Origin: CAWCUU01 sp963798855
Lineage (GTDB): Bacteria; Gemmatimonadota; Gemmatimonadetes; Longimicrobiales; RSA9
NCBI GenBank assembly: GCA_963798855.1
Contig: CAWCUU010000001.1
Coordinates: forward strand, 248,001 to 312,000
DNA length: 64,000 nt
Direction of reading: 5' to 3'
Shown: positions 7,537-16,010 of the stretch, one piece after another
How positions within the stretch are numbered: position 1 is the stretch's first letter
Layout of the letters: the number at the start of each line of letters is the position of its first letter
Position numbers and translations under genes: made by a program
The notes under the pieces: model-generated
What the model saw: the letters and a program-made list of their open reading frames with translations, nothing else
Told to the model about the DNA's origin: nothing
The model's database searches: none

Positions 7537-9930
7537 TCAGGCGGGTCGCGGCGCCGACGTCGCGTCCAGCGCCTCGCGCACCGTCCGGAGCAGCTCGGTG
7601 GGAGTGACAGGCTTCTCGCGGAACAGGACGTCGAGGCCCGGAAAGCCCTGATCGCGGACGGCGCCGTCGGAGTAGCCGGAGAGCAGCAGTGCGGGGAGGT
7701 CGGGCCATCGCTCTCGTAGGGCCCGGATCAGGTCGCGCCCGCCGACGCCGGGCATCACGAGATCGGAGACCACCATGTCGATCCGGCCGCCGTGTGCGTG
7801 GGCGATGCGCAGCGCCTCCGCGCCGTTGCTCGCCTCCAGCACCCGATAGCCGCCGCGGCCGAGCACGCGCGAGATCAAGCGGCGGACCGCATCCTCGTCC
7901 TCCGCCACCAGGACCGTCTCCGACCCGCCGGGCAGTGTCACATCATGGGATTCGAAGGAGCGAGCCTCCTCGTCCGCGGAGTCGACGCGGGGCAGCAGGA
8001 TCGTGAACGTCGCACCGCCGCCCGACCGACTGTCCGCCCAGATGTAGCCCTCCGACTGCTTGACGATGCCGTACACGGTGGCCAGGCCGAGGCCGGTGCC
8101 GGCCTGCTTCGTCGTGAAGAACGGCTCGAAGACATGGGCGAGTGTGCCGGCGTCCATGCCGTGGCCGGTGTCCGCCACGCGCAGCCGCACGTAGTCGCCG
8201 GTCCGTACCTGGTAGGCGAAGCCGCTCGCGAAATCAGGGTCCATGGTAAAGCCCGAGGTCTCAATGCGCAGGGTTCCGCCCTCGGGCATCGCGTCTCTCG
8301 CGTTGACGGCGAGATTGACCAGGATCTGCTCGAGCTGCGTGGGATCCGCTCTCACACAGCCGACGGCGGGATCGAGGTCCAGCCGCAGCTCCACGCGCTC
8401 GGTCACGGCCCGCCGCAGCAGACGCTCCATGCCGAGGATCAGCTCCCCCGGGTCGAGCACGCGAGGCAGCAGCATCTGCCGCCGGCTGAACGCGAGCAGC
8501 TTGCGGGTGAGGGCGGCCGCGCGGATCGCGGCGTCGCCGATCTCCTCGATGGCATCGCGCAACGGATCGTCGGCGGACAGATCCTCCAGAAGGAGCTCCA
8601 CGTGCCCTCGGACGACCGTCATCTGGTTGTTGAAGTCGTGCGCGATGCCGCCGGCGAGCCGCCCGACCGCCTCCATCTTCTGGGATTGCCGGAGCTGATC
8701 CTCCAGGCGCACCCTCTCCGTGACATCCTTGTACGTGACGACGATCCCGCGGATCTCCGGATCCTGCAACAGGTTCTTCGCGATCAGCTCGACGCGGCGC
8801 CAGGTCCCGTCCCTGTGGCGCATCCGGGCCGTCGTGACGATGAAGCTGCCGGGCGACTCGAGAAGCTGCCGGAAACGGAGCCGGGCTTCGGTCACGTCGT
8901 CCGGGTGCATGCGGTCGAAGCTGGAGTTCCCGATCCGCTCGGATGGGCAGTAACCGCTCATTCGCTCCAGCGTCGGGCTGGCGTACGCCACGGTGCCGGT
9001 CTCATTCAGCACTACGACCGCTTCCGAGATGTTCTCGACGAGAGCCCGGAAGCGTTGCTCGCTCTGCCGGAGCGCGCGCTCCGCATGCTTCTGCTCGGTG
9101 ATGTTCTTCGCAATGCCGTAGACGCCGACGACGTCGCCATCGACGATGATCGGGATGTTCATCACCTGCAGATCGAGCAGGTGGCCGTCGCTGTGCAGTA
9201 GCCTCGTCTCGTACTGCTGGGGCTCACCGGCCACAGCGCGGCGGAAGCGTTCCACCGTCTCCCTCCGCGCCTCCTCCGGGATCAGGAACTCGAAGGAGGA
9301 GTCGATCAGCTCATGGACGGCATAGCCGCTCAGGTCGGTGCACGCGGGGTTCGCGGCCGTGAACGTGCCGTGCAGGTCGAAGGCGTAGACGGCATCGGAG
9401 TTGTGCTCGAAGAGCGAGCGATATCGCTGCTCGTTCTCCTCGAGCCGCCGCTCGGCTTCATGCCGCTTCGTGATCTCCTGCGCATAGACGGAGAGCCCTT
9501 CCGGCGAGGGGTAGGCGTGGTTCTCGAACCAACGGCCCGGCTGCAGCGACGACTCGGCGACGACGACGACCGGCACCTGCTCTCGCATGGCGCGGCGGTA
9601 TTCGCGGCAGGGAGGCGCGCCGTAGGAGTCGGGAAATGCGTCCCACAGACGAATGCCCACAAGCTCGTTACGTGCTCGGCCGAAGATCTGCTCGGCGCGG
9701 CCGTTCAGGTAGGTGAAGCGCCACTCGCGATCGAGAGCGAAGAAGGCATCGGTGATGCGCTCCAGGATGCTCGTGACTTCTTCGCGAGCCGACTCGGCCT
9801 GCCCTCGGGCGGACTCCGCCGCCTCCCGCGCCTGCCGCTCGCTCGCGAGAAGGCGCGCACGCTCGCCGAGACGGGCCGGGCTCTCCGGCTCGCCGTGACG
9901 GGCGCGTCCCTGCGCGTGGCGATTTCTCAC
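7537..9930 (-). CDS. PAS-domain hybrid sensor histidine kinase
   Basis: 797 residues from a GTG start, with no membrane segment, so it is probably a cytosolic sensor. Order: N-terminal coiled coil (about 20-50); three PAS domains (roughly 52-170, 180-300 and 305-430; for example AFFALDREWRFTYLNGRAEQIF and the PAC-like VVTYKDVTERVRLEDQL); the dimerisation/phosphoacceptor H-box GGIAHDFNNQM; an HATPase domain with N-box NLAVNARDAM, G1 VADTGHGMD and GTGLGLATVYGIVKQ; and a C-terminal receiver with VAEDEDAV, phosphoacceptor Asp in VVSDLVMPG and LLLSGYSD. No cognate DNA-binding regulator is adjacent, so signalling probably goes through a phosphorelay elsewhere. The ligand is unknown. Confidence 0.9.
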   Translation of the reverse strand: MRNRHAQGRARHGEPESPARLGERARLLASERQAREAAESARGQAESAREEVTSILERITDAFFALDREWRFTYLNGRAEQIFGRARNELVGIRLWDAFPDSYGAPPCREYRRAMREQVPVVVVAESSLQPGRWFENHAYPSPEGLSVYAQEITKRHEAERRLEENEQRYRSLFEHNSDAVYAFDLHGTFTAANPACTDLSGYAVHELIDSSFEFLIPEEARRETVERFRRAVAGEPQQYETRLLHSDGHLLDLQVMNIPIIVDGDVVGVYGIAKNITEQKHAERALRQSEQRFRALVENISEAVVVLNETGTVAYASPTLERMSGYCPSERIGNSSFDRMHPDDVTEARLRFRQLLESPGSFIVTTARMRHRDGTWRRVELIAKNLLQDPEIRGIVVTYKDVTERVRLEDQLRQSQKMEAVGRLAGGIAHDFNNQMTVVRGHVELLLEDLSADDPLRDAIEEIGDAAIRAAALTRKLLAFSRRQMLLPRVLDPGELILGMERLLRRAVTERVELRLDLDPAVGCVRADPTQLEQILVNLAVNARDAMPEGGTLRIETSGFTMDPDFASGFAYQVRTGDYVRLRVADTGHGMDAGTLAHVFEPFFTTKQAGTGLGLATVYGIVKQSEGYIWADSRSGGGATFTILLPRVDSADEEARSFESHDVTLPGGSETVLVAEDEDAVRRLISRVLGRGGYRVLEASNGAEALRIAHAHGGRIDMVVSDLVMPGVGGRDLIRALRERWPDLPALLLSGYSDGAVRDQGFPGLDVLFREKPVTPTELLRTVREALDATSAPRPA

Positions 9931-10054
9931 GATGTTTCGATCCTGATCCGAGTCCGGGCAGTTGGACGATCACGGCGACACGACCCCTCGTCGACCCCGG
10001 CGCCGTGCCCGGGAGACCGGGGCCGGGCGCGGGCTCGGCGCTCCTGCGCCGTGG

Positions 10055-10429
10055 TCAGCGGCCGACGACCTCGGTGTACTTCTGGTACTGTCCGTCGGGA
10101 AGACGGGTGAGCAGCATGTCGAACGGAGGGTCGTCCCAGCGCAGCGCGTACACCGCCTGCCCGCCGGCGCTGCCGACGGAGCGGACGTCGCCGTCGGCCA
10201 GGGCGACGGCGGTGCCGTCGACCGTCCACGTCGTGCTGTCGAGCTCGATGGCCACGGGCGTGCCCGCCGGCAGCCGATGCTGAGCCAGGTCCGTCTGCTG
10301 GACCAGCGGCGTCGGCGGAGCGTGCTCGGCCTGCGCGAGCGGCACGTTGCCTTTCAGCCCCACATCCTTGCACGCACCGAGCGACAGCGTCGCCGTGGAC
10401 GCCAAGCAGATCCCCCAGATCCGTCTCAT
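10055..10429 (-). CDS. Small predicted lipoprotein, unknown function
   Basis: 124 residues starting MRRIWGICLASTATLSLGAC, a signal sequence with lipobox L-G-A-C. The mature part has a Pro-rich segment followed by a beta-rich region (VAIELDSTTWTVDGTAVALADG and ALRWDDPPFDMLLTRLPDGQY). It lies upstream of, and co-directional with, the hybrid kinase, but 124 bp separate them. No family recognised; the lipoprotein assignment is fairly secure and the function unknown. Confidence 0.6.
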   Translation of the reverse strand: MRRIWGICLASTATLSLGACKDVGLKGNVPLAQAEHAPPTPLVQQTDLAQHRLPAGTPVAIELDSTTWTVDGTAVALADGDVRSVGSAGGQAVYALRWDDPPFDMLLTRLPDGQYQKYTEVVGR

Positions 10430-10540
10430 TCCGTCCGACTCCCCGGTTGACGAGCAGTTGATAGCCGAGACATCATCGAGCCCTCGGTCCGCGCCGCGCG
10501 GCGCTCATCCCGATCCGAACCTGGCCCGGAGCTGCCTTCA

Positions 10541-11011
10541 ATGCACACCACGATCGACCCCGTTCCCCTCGTGCTCGGAATCTACGCCTTCGTCGGTGAG
10601 GCGCTGACCGACGCCGTCGGACGGCGCGAAGAGGGCGACCCGCGGACCCTCGGCAAGCGCTATGGCCGCCAGCGCGAGGAGGCGGCCGACCGCGAGCTCC
10701 AGAAGCTCGTACGCTCACTGCACGCCGGCGTCAAGACCGCGGACAAGCTTCTCAAGAAGACGGGCGACGTGTGGAAGATTTCCCGCGAGACGGATCTCGT
10801 CAACCTCGTGGTCCAGGGTCGCGGCGAGGAGCCGGCTCCACGTGCCTACGTGCTGCTGCGGCCCGAGGAAGTGAAGCGTCTGCTCGGCTACATCGCGGAC
10901 GCGGCGGACGGGGCCGGCGAGGACGAGGCCGCCGCCTCCCTGCGCGCGATCGCGGAAGACGTTCAGGGCCGACCCAGCGACTACTATACGTTCGGAATCG
11001 ATCCGTTCTGA
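10541..11011 (+). CDS. Conserved-looking hypothetical protein
   Basis: 156 residues, soluble, no signal peptide. The N-terminus (PVPLVLGIYAFVGEALTDAVG) is hydrophobic but interrupted. The middle is highly charged and helical (RQREEAADRELQKLVRSL). The C-terminus ends in PSDYYTFGIDPF. No motif assigns a function. The frame has normal high-GC third-position codon use. A 13-bp repeat array begins 2 bp after its stop codon. Confidence 0.55.
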   Translation: MHTTIDPVPLVLGIYAFVGEALTDAVGRREEGDPRTLGKRYGRQREEAADRELQKLVRSLHAGVKTADKLLKKTGDVWKISRETDLVNLVVQGRGEEPAPRAYVLLRPEEVKRLLGYIADAADGAGEDEAAASLRAIAEDVQGRPSDYYTFGIDPF

Positions 11012-11013
11012 AG

Positions 11014-11190
11014 GCAGGCGCGGAAAGCAGGCGCGGAAGACAGGCGCTGAAAACAGGCGGGGAAAGCAGGCGCTACGCCTCGAGTGAACGACTGCCGTAA
11101 ACGCCTGCCGTAAACGCCTGCCGTAGGCGCCTGCCGTAAGCGCCTGCCGTAAGCGCCTGCCCTAGGCGCCTGCCGTAGGCGCCTGCCGTC
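11014..11190. repeat. Inverted array of 13-bp tandem repeats
   Basis: The left part (11014-11078) is five head-to-tail 13-mers of form GCAGGCGCGGAAA. The right part (11092-11190) is about 7.7 copies of CCTGCCGTAAGCG, whose reverse complement reads GCAGGCG plus a variable five-base tail when rotated. So the same 13-bp unit, with constant core GCAGGCGC and variable flank, runs inward from both sides around a 13-bp centre. It fills the space between two convergent genes and could fold into a long imperfect hairpin, acting as a bidirectional terminator or protein-binding array. Confidence 0.85.
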
Positions 11191-11198
11191 CCGTAAAG

Positions 11199-11567
11199 TC
11201 ACTCGCTCGCCTCTTCCTCCTCGAACATCGGGCTGAGCTCGCGCCACAGGCGCTCGACTTCCTGACGCATGTTGCGGACGCGCTCCTCCTCCTCCGGCTG
11301 GTCCTTGAGGTGGTAGCGGGCGGCGCTGAGCGCGGAGAAGGCGCGCCAGAGGGCGGAGCTCGCGGGCGTGCGGTCGCCGCGCCGCCGCTTCTCGTTTGTA
11401 AGCCTCGCCAGCATCCAGTCGGTGAACTCGTCGTCGATCAGCATCACGTCGCCGTGCCCCTTCGCCTCGTCATCGACGAACTTCTGCAGCTTGCGCTTGA
11501 AGCTGCGGGGCACGCCCGCGACGATGTAAACCGAGAGGTCATCCCGCTCCAGAATCTCCCAACCCAT
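11199..11567 (-). CDS. Hypothetical protein, acidic C-terminus
   Basis: 122 residues, soluble. It starts MGWEILERDDLSVYIVAGVPRS and ends in a run of glutamates (MFEEEEASE). The C-terminal half is predicted helical and highly charged (EEEERVRNMRQEVERLWREL). No catalytic or binding motif recognised. It lies 26 bp downstream of rnd on the same strand (rnd stop at 11594 is read after this gene's start region), so the two are adjacent but not overlapping. An AGGGAGAGA-like ribosome binding site precedes the ATG. Confidence 0.55.
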   Translation of the reverse strand: MGWEILERDDLSVYIVAGVPRSFKRKLQKFVDDEAKGHGDVMLIDDEFTDWMLARLTNEKRRRGDRTPASSALWRAFSALSAARYHLKDQPEEEERVRNMRQEVERLWRELSPMFEEEEASE

Positions 11568-11593
11568 CTCTCCCTCCTCTTTCAGTCAAACGC

Positions 11594-12751
11594 CTAGCTC
11601 GCGGCGCGGCCGTGGTCCTCGTCGAGCGCATCGAGCAGCCGCTCTCCGAGGGCCTCCACCTGCCAGCGGCGGGTGCCGGGCAGCTCCACCAGCTCGTCCG
11701 TCGTGCGCGGCATTGCGCGGCCGACCGCTTCCAGCTGGGCCCGCGGCATCAGAAAGCCGCGGTCCAGGCCGAGCTCCTTCGCGGCGGCGTCACGCTGCTT
11801 GCGCAGCCGGTCGACGCGCGCCTCGAGCTCGGGGTCGTAAGGGGGGCGGCTGCCGCGCCTCGCACGGTGCGGCAGCTGCTCCTCAGCCAGCGCCTCCGCC
11901 GTCTCCACCGCCTGGAGGAGGGGCGACTGCCAGCGGTCGGCGAGGGTCGTCGGGATCTCGCGGATGCGGCGCAGTGCGGCCGGCGAGTCCGGCCGCTCCC
12001 GCGCGATGGCAATGAGCGCCTCGTTCGATAGCACGCGAAATGGCGCGACATCGCGAGATTCGGCCTCGTCCTCGCGCCAGTCGTACAGCTCGCGCAGCGT
12101 GGCGAGCTGGCGAGGCTGCAGGTCACGGATGCCCTTCATGCGCAGGAATGCGGCGGAGTCCGGCTCCTGCCAGCGCACCTCCTCGAGGAGCCGGAACTCC
12201 TCCTCGGCCCATGCCAGGCGGTCGGTCGCTCGGAGTCGCTCACGCAGCAGGTCCCGCAGTGCCGGCAGGTGACGCGTGTCCTCCGCGGCGTAGGCCAGCA
12301 TGTCCGGCGGCAACGGCCTGCGAGCCCAGTCGGCGCGCTGGTACTTCTTTTCCAGCGACACGTTCAGATACTTCAGGAGCAGGCTGGCCAGCCCGATCGC
12401 CGGCTCGCCCAGGAACTGCGCTGCGACCTTGGTGTCGAAGAGCCCGCGCACGCCCACGCCGAAGTCGCGCTGCAACAGTCGGAGGTCGAAGTCGGCGTCG
12501 TGGAAGATCACCTCGATGCCCGGATCGCGCAGCACGCGGGTGAGCTCGCCGAGCCGTGGGATCACGAGCGTGTCCACCACGACGGTCTCTTCGCGGGTGG
12601 AGATCTGCATGAGACAGATGGTATCCCGGTAGCGGTGGAAGCCCGCTGCCTCCGTGTCCGCTCCGATCAACGGCTCCCGGCCGAGTGCGGCCGCGAGCGC
12701 CTCGAGCTCCCGCGACTCCTGGATCAAGCGCACAGGCGAAGCCTCGTGCAA
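11594..12751 (-). CDS. rnd: Ribonuclease D
   Basis: 385 residues, normal for the family. This 3'-5' exoribonuclease trims tRNA precursors and structured RNAs. The DEDDy exonuclease signatures are visible: Exo I D32-T-E34 in LIGADTEAAG, Exo II in FHDADFDLRLL, Exo III in YAAEDTRHLPAL with the expected Tyr/Asp spacing. An HRDC domain follows at about 215-290 (LYDWREDEAESRDVAPFRVL), and the second HRDC-like C-terminal part is Arg-rich. It is transcribed away from the beta-lactamase-like gene across a short divergent gap. Confidence 0.92.
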   Translation of the reverse strand: MHEASPVRLIQESRELEALAAALGREPLIGADTEAAGFHRYRDTICLMQISTREETVVVDTLVIPRLGELTRVLRDPGIEVIFHDADFDLRLLQRDFGVGVRGLFDTKVAAQFLGEPAIGLASLLLKYLNVSLEKKYQRADWARRPLPPDMLAYAAEDTRHLPALRDLLRERLRATDRLAWAEEEFRLLEEVRWQEPDSAAFLRMKGIRDLQPRQLATLRELYDWREDEAESRDVAPFRVLSNEALIAIARERPDSPAALRRIREIPTTLADRWQSPLLQAVETAEALAEEQLPHRARRGSRPPYDPELEARVDRLRKQRDAAAKELGLDRGFLMPRAQLEAVGRAMPRTTDELVELPGTRRWQVEALGERLLDALDEDHGRAAS

Positions 12752-12768
12752 GACGTCTGCCGCCCCGT

Positions 12769-12797
12769 TTGCGTGCCCGGACCGGGCCGTCTAGGAT
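12769..12797 (+). promoter_or_regulatory. Candidate promoter of the beta-lactamase-like gene
   Basis: TTGCGT (12769-12774), 17-bp spacer, TAGGAT (12792-12797), ending 38 bp upstream of the GTG start. It is in the divergent gap beside rnd. Sequence match only. Confidence 0.4.
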
Positions 12798-12835
12798 TCC
12801 GGCGAGCCACTCTCAGCGATCTGCCAGGAGGCGCA

Positions 12836-13765
12836 GTGCGCATCGTACGTTGCAGAGCTCGGGCGCCCGGTGCGCCGGCGATCGCTCTTCTCGGCGTCCT
12901 GTTTCTCGGGGCGCCCTGCCCCGCGCTGGCGCAGACGGGGCTCGCCTCTCTGCGGCCGGCGCTGGAGCGTCGCGTCGCGTCGTTCCACGGCACGGCCGGC
13001 GTCGTCGTGATGGACCCGAAGACGGGCGAGTCGGTCGCGATCCGCGGCGATGAGCCCTTTCCGACGGCCAGCATCATCAAGGTTCCGATCCTCGTCGAGC
13101 TGTTCCAGCGGGTCGAGGACGGAGACCTCTCGCCGGACGATCCGATCGTTATGCTCGACATCGATCGACAGCCGGGCTCCGGCGTCCTGCAGTTCATGCA
13201 GGCGCCGCACGAGCTGACGGTGCATGACGCGGCGTATCTCATGATCGTGGTCTCGGACAACACGGCGACGAACCTCCTCATAGACAAGCTGGGCATCCGC
13301 AACGTGAACGTGCGCATGGACTCCCTGGGCCTGCCGCGCACTACGCTGCACAGCAAGACGTTCCTGCGCTCGACGTCCATCGAAATGGACTCATCGAAGG
13401 TCTACGGGCTCGGCGTCACGACGCCCATGGAGATGGCGAAACTATTCGCTCTGATCTATCGAGGCGAGGCCGTGACGCCGGAAGCCTCGGAACAGATGCT
13501 GGAAATGTTGAGGAATCAGCAGACTCAGATCGGCATTCCGCGGCTGCTTCCGGACACCATCCAGGTGGCCCACAAGACGGGTGAGGTCGATCAATCGCGC
13601 CACGACTGCGGGATCGTCTACGACGACGTCCGCGACTTCATCGTGTGCGTGCTCACGAAGGACAACGAGGACACGAGCTGGCGGCCGGACAACGCGGCCT
13701 ACGCTCTGCAGGCCGACATCGGCCGCATCGCGTATCAGGCGCTGGTCGGCGACGAACGCCGCTGA
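12836..13765 (+). CDS. Class A beta-lactamase-like serine hydrolase
   Basis: 309 residues from GTG 12836, preceded by AGGAGGC; this start gives an N-terminal signal sequence ending near A-L-A-Q. A longer open frame begins far upstream but lies antisense to rnd. Class A/transpeptidase-fold motifs are S79-I-I-K82, S140-D-N142 and a K-T-G in VAHKTGEVDQ. The canonical omega-loop ExxLN glutamate (Ambler 166) is not obvious at its expected spacing after SDN; the nearest acidic residue is E183. The protein is therefore best called a beta-lactamase2-type hydrolase that could be a true beta-lactamase or a D,D-peptidase-like enzyme. It is exported to the periplasm. Confidence 0.85.
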   Translation: MRIVRCRARAPGAPAIALLGVLFLGAPCPALAQTGLASLRPALERRVASFHGTAGVVVMDPKTGESVAIRGDEPFPTASIIKVPILVELFQRVEDGDLSPDDPIVMLDIDRQPGSGVLQFMQAPHELTVHDAAYLMIVVSDNTATNLLIDKLGIRNVNVRMDSLGLPRTTLHSKTFLRSTSIEMDSSKVYGLGVTTPMEMAKLFALIYRGEAVTPEASEQMLEMLRNQQTQIGIPRLLPDTIQVAHKTGEVDQSRHDCGIVYDDVRDFIVCVLTKDNEDTSWRPDNAAYALQADIGRIAYQALVGDERR

Positions 13766-13816
13766 GCGCCGCCGCGTCGCCGGCCGGCCCGCGATCCGCT
13801 CGAGCAGGGGGAGGAC

Positions 13817-15229
13817 GTGCGTACCAAGATCATCGCGACGGTCGGCCCCGCAAGCGCGGCGCCCGAGACCATCCTGGCGCTGGCGCGTGCCGGGGTCGAT
13901 GTCTTCCGCATCAACTTCGCGCACGGCTCGCACGAGGAGCATGCGCGTACCGTCCGCTGGGTCCGCGAGACTGGCGCCGAGATGTCGAAGCCGGTCGCCA
14001 TTCTCGCCGATCTCGCGGGTCCGAAGATCCGAATCGGCGAGCTGCCGGATCCCTACCGGCTCGAGGAGGACGCGACGGTGGCGCTCGCGCCCGAGGCCGA
14101 GGCGCAGCCCGACGAGATCCCGACCACGTACGCCGCGCTGGCGCAGGACGTGGAGGTCGGCGGTCGGGTGTTGCTCGATGACGGGATCATGGAGCTGCGG
14201 GTGCAGGAGGTGCGGCCGCCGCGCGTGGTCTGCCGCGTCGTCCGCGGCGGGATCCTGCAGCCGCACAAGGGAATGAACCTGCCCGGCGCCCGCGTCAGCG
14301 CGCCGTCGCTCACGGAAAAGGATCTCATCGACCTGGAGTTCGCGGTTCAGCAGGACGTGGACTACATCGGGCTCTCCTTCGTGCAGCGCGCGGAGGACGT
14401 CATCGATCTCAGGCGTCGGCTGCCGGACGGTCCGCTGATCGTTGCCAAGATCGAGAAGGATGTCGCGGTCCGGCAAATCGAGCCGATCCTGGCCGCGACG
14501 GATGCGGTCATGGTGGCGCGCGGTGACCTGGGCGTGGAGCTGCCGTTCGAGGAGGTGCCGATCGCGCAGAAGCGCATCATCCAGCTCGCGAACCTGTACG
14601 GTCGGCCGGTGATCACTGCCACGCAGATGCTCGAATCGATGGTCTCCATGCCCCGCCCGACACGGGCGGAGGCGAGTGACGTCGCGAACGCGCTCTTCGA
14701 CGGCACCGACGCCGTGATGCTCTCTCAGGAGACCGCGATCGGCCGCTTCCCGGTGCTCGCCGTCGAGGCGATGGCGCGCATCGGCAGGGAGATCGAGCGC
14801 TCGCACGCCTACGAGCAGGGGCCGAAGTACGACATCCCGATCCTGGAGAATCTGCGCGCGGGGGCGACCCCGACGGAGCACGCCATCGCTGCGGCCACGG
14901 TGGAAGCGGTCCGGCTGCTGGGGGCTCCGGCGATCGTGACGTTCACGACGACCGGCTTCACCGGCCGGCTCGTGTCCAGCTATCGGCCGCCGGTACCGAT
15001 CATCGCCGTCTGCGATCAGGAGCGGACCTACCGGCAGCTGGCTCTCGTCTGGGGCGTCGAGCCGGTGCTGTGGAACGGGGAGGTAACGTACAGCGGGATG
15101 CTCGAGGCCGCGCGCCAGTACCTATTCGACCGTGGACTCGCCGCCAGCAAGGAGCGGGTCGTGGTCACGGCAGGCTATCCGTTTCACGTGCGTGGCACGA
15201 CCAACATGGTACGCGTCGAGGAGTTGTGA
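13817..15229 (+). CDS. pyk: Pyruvate kinase
   Basis: 470 residues from GTG 13817, which follows GGGGGAGGA. The enzyme converts phosphoenolpyruvate plus ADP to pyruvate plus ATP, the last step of glycolysis. Signatures: TKIIATVGPAS at the N-terminus, NFAHGSHEEH, the signature MVARGDLGVELP with catalytic Lys in VAKIEKD, and TATQMLESM. The C-terminal domain (about 340-470) is complete, with a nucleotide/effector-type segment (AIVTFTTTGFTGRLVSSYRP). The stop overlaps the next gene by 4 bp (GTGA), so translation is coupled. Confidence 0.96.
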   Translation: MRTKIIATVGPASAAPETILALARAGVDVFRINFAHGSHEEHARTVRWVRETGAEMSKPVAILADLAGPKIRIGELPDPYRLEEDATVALAPEAEAQPDEIPTTYAALAQDVEVGGRVLLDDGIMELRVQEVRPPRVVCRVVRGGILQPHKGMNLPGARVSAPSLTEKDLIDLEFAVQQDVDYIGLSFVQRAEDVIDLRRRLPDGPLIVAKIEKDVAVRQIEPILAATDAVMVARGDLGVELPFEEVPIAQKRIIQLANLYGRPVITATQMLESMVSMPRPTRAEASDVANALFDGTDAVMLSQETAIGRFPVLAVEAMARIGREIERSHAYEQGPKYDIPILENLRAGATPTEHAIAAATVEAVRLLGAPAIVTFTTTGFTGRLVSSYRPPVPIIAVCDQERTYRQLALVWGVEPVLWNGEVTYSGMLEAARQYLFDRGLAASKERVVVTAGYPFHVRGTTNMVRVEEL

Positions 15230-16008
15230 GGCTGACCTTCCTCGGGACCGGCACTTCGTTCGGCATCCCCGTGGTCGGGTGCGACTGTCCCCGCTGCACA
15301 TCCTCGGATCCGCGGGACCGCCGTACGCGCCACGCCGCGCTGCTGCAGAGCGACGACCGCGAGCGCTCGCTGCTCGTGGACACGCCTCCGGAGCTGCGCC
15401 TCCAGCTGCTCCGAACCGGGGTTCGCGACGTCGACGCCGTCTGGTTCACCCACCAGCACGCCGATCACACCGCCGGCATGGATGACCTGCGCGTGTTCTC
15501 GGCGCGTCGGCGTCGCCACTTGCCGGCGTGGGCTGCCGCGCCCGTGGCCTCCATCCTGCGCGAGCGCTTCGACTACATCTTCGACCCGAGCTTGCGGGTT
15601 CCGGAAGGCACCACGAAGCCGGAGATCGAGTTGAACATCTTCCGGCCGTTCGAGGAGGTGGAGATCGCCGGCTTCCGCTTGCTGCCGCTGGCCGTGCCCC
15701 ACGGCGACGTCGCTTCGTACGGGTTCCGCGCCGGCGGGCTCGGCTACCTGACCGACGCGCAGTCGGTGCCGAGCGACGTGCGCGACGCGCTGCGCGGCGT
15801 CGACGTGCTCGTGCTCAGCGCGCTCTGGTACGGGCACCCGCATCCGACCCACATGACGGTCGAGGAGGCCATCGAGGTCGGTCGCGACATTGGCGCGCGC
15901 CGGACGCTGCTCGTGCACCTGACCCACCGCGTCGGTCACGGCGAGCTGGTCGAGAAGCTGCCTGTCGGCATCGAGCCGGCCCACGACGGACTCAGCATCG
16001 AGATCTGA
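15226..16008 (+). CDS. MBL-fold metallohydrolase, PhnP-like
   Basis: 260 residues from GTG 15226, which overlaps the pyk stop. The metallo-beta-lactamase motif HxHxDH is present as THQHADHTAGMDDLR, with later metal ligands in VPHGD and LVHLTHR. A Cys pair in VGCDCPRCTSSDPRDRRTRH is typical of the PhnP-like group, whose PhnP member hydrolyses phosphoribosyl cyclic phosphate. No other phn genes are nearby, so the substrate is unknown. Soluble, no signal peptide. It is 2 bp upstream of pgi and probably part of the same transcript. Confidence 0.85.
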   Translation: MRLTFLGTGTSFGIPVVGCDCPRCTSSDPRDRRTRHAALLQSDDRERSLLVDTPPELRLQLLRTGVRDVDAVWFTHQHADHTAGMDDLRVFSARRRRHLPAWAAAPVASILRERFDYIFDPSLRVPEGTTKPEIELNIFRPFEEVEIAGFRLLPLAVPHGDVASYGFRAGGLGYLTDAQSVPSDVRDALRGVDVLVLSALWYGHPHPTHMTVEEAIEVGRDIGARRTLLVHLTHRVGHGELVEKLPVGIEPAHDGLSIEI

Positions 16009-16010
16009 CC

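Noticed and set aside
11014..11190. CRISPR array
   Set aside because: Repeat units are 13 bp, contiguous without spacers and inverted about a centre; no cas genes.
12269..12835. Upstream extension of the beta-lactamase-like gene
   Set aside because: The frame stays open but lies antisense to rnd and hides the signal peptide; GTG 12836 has a ribosome binding site.
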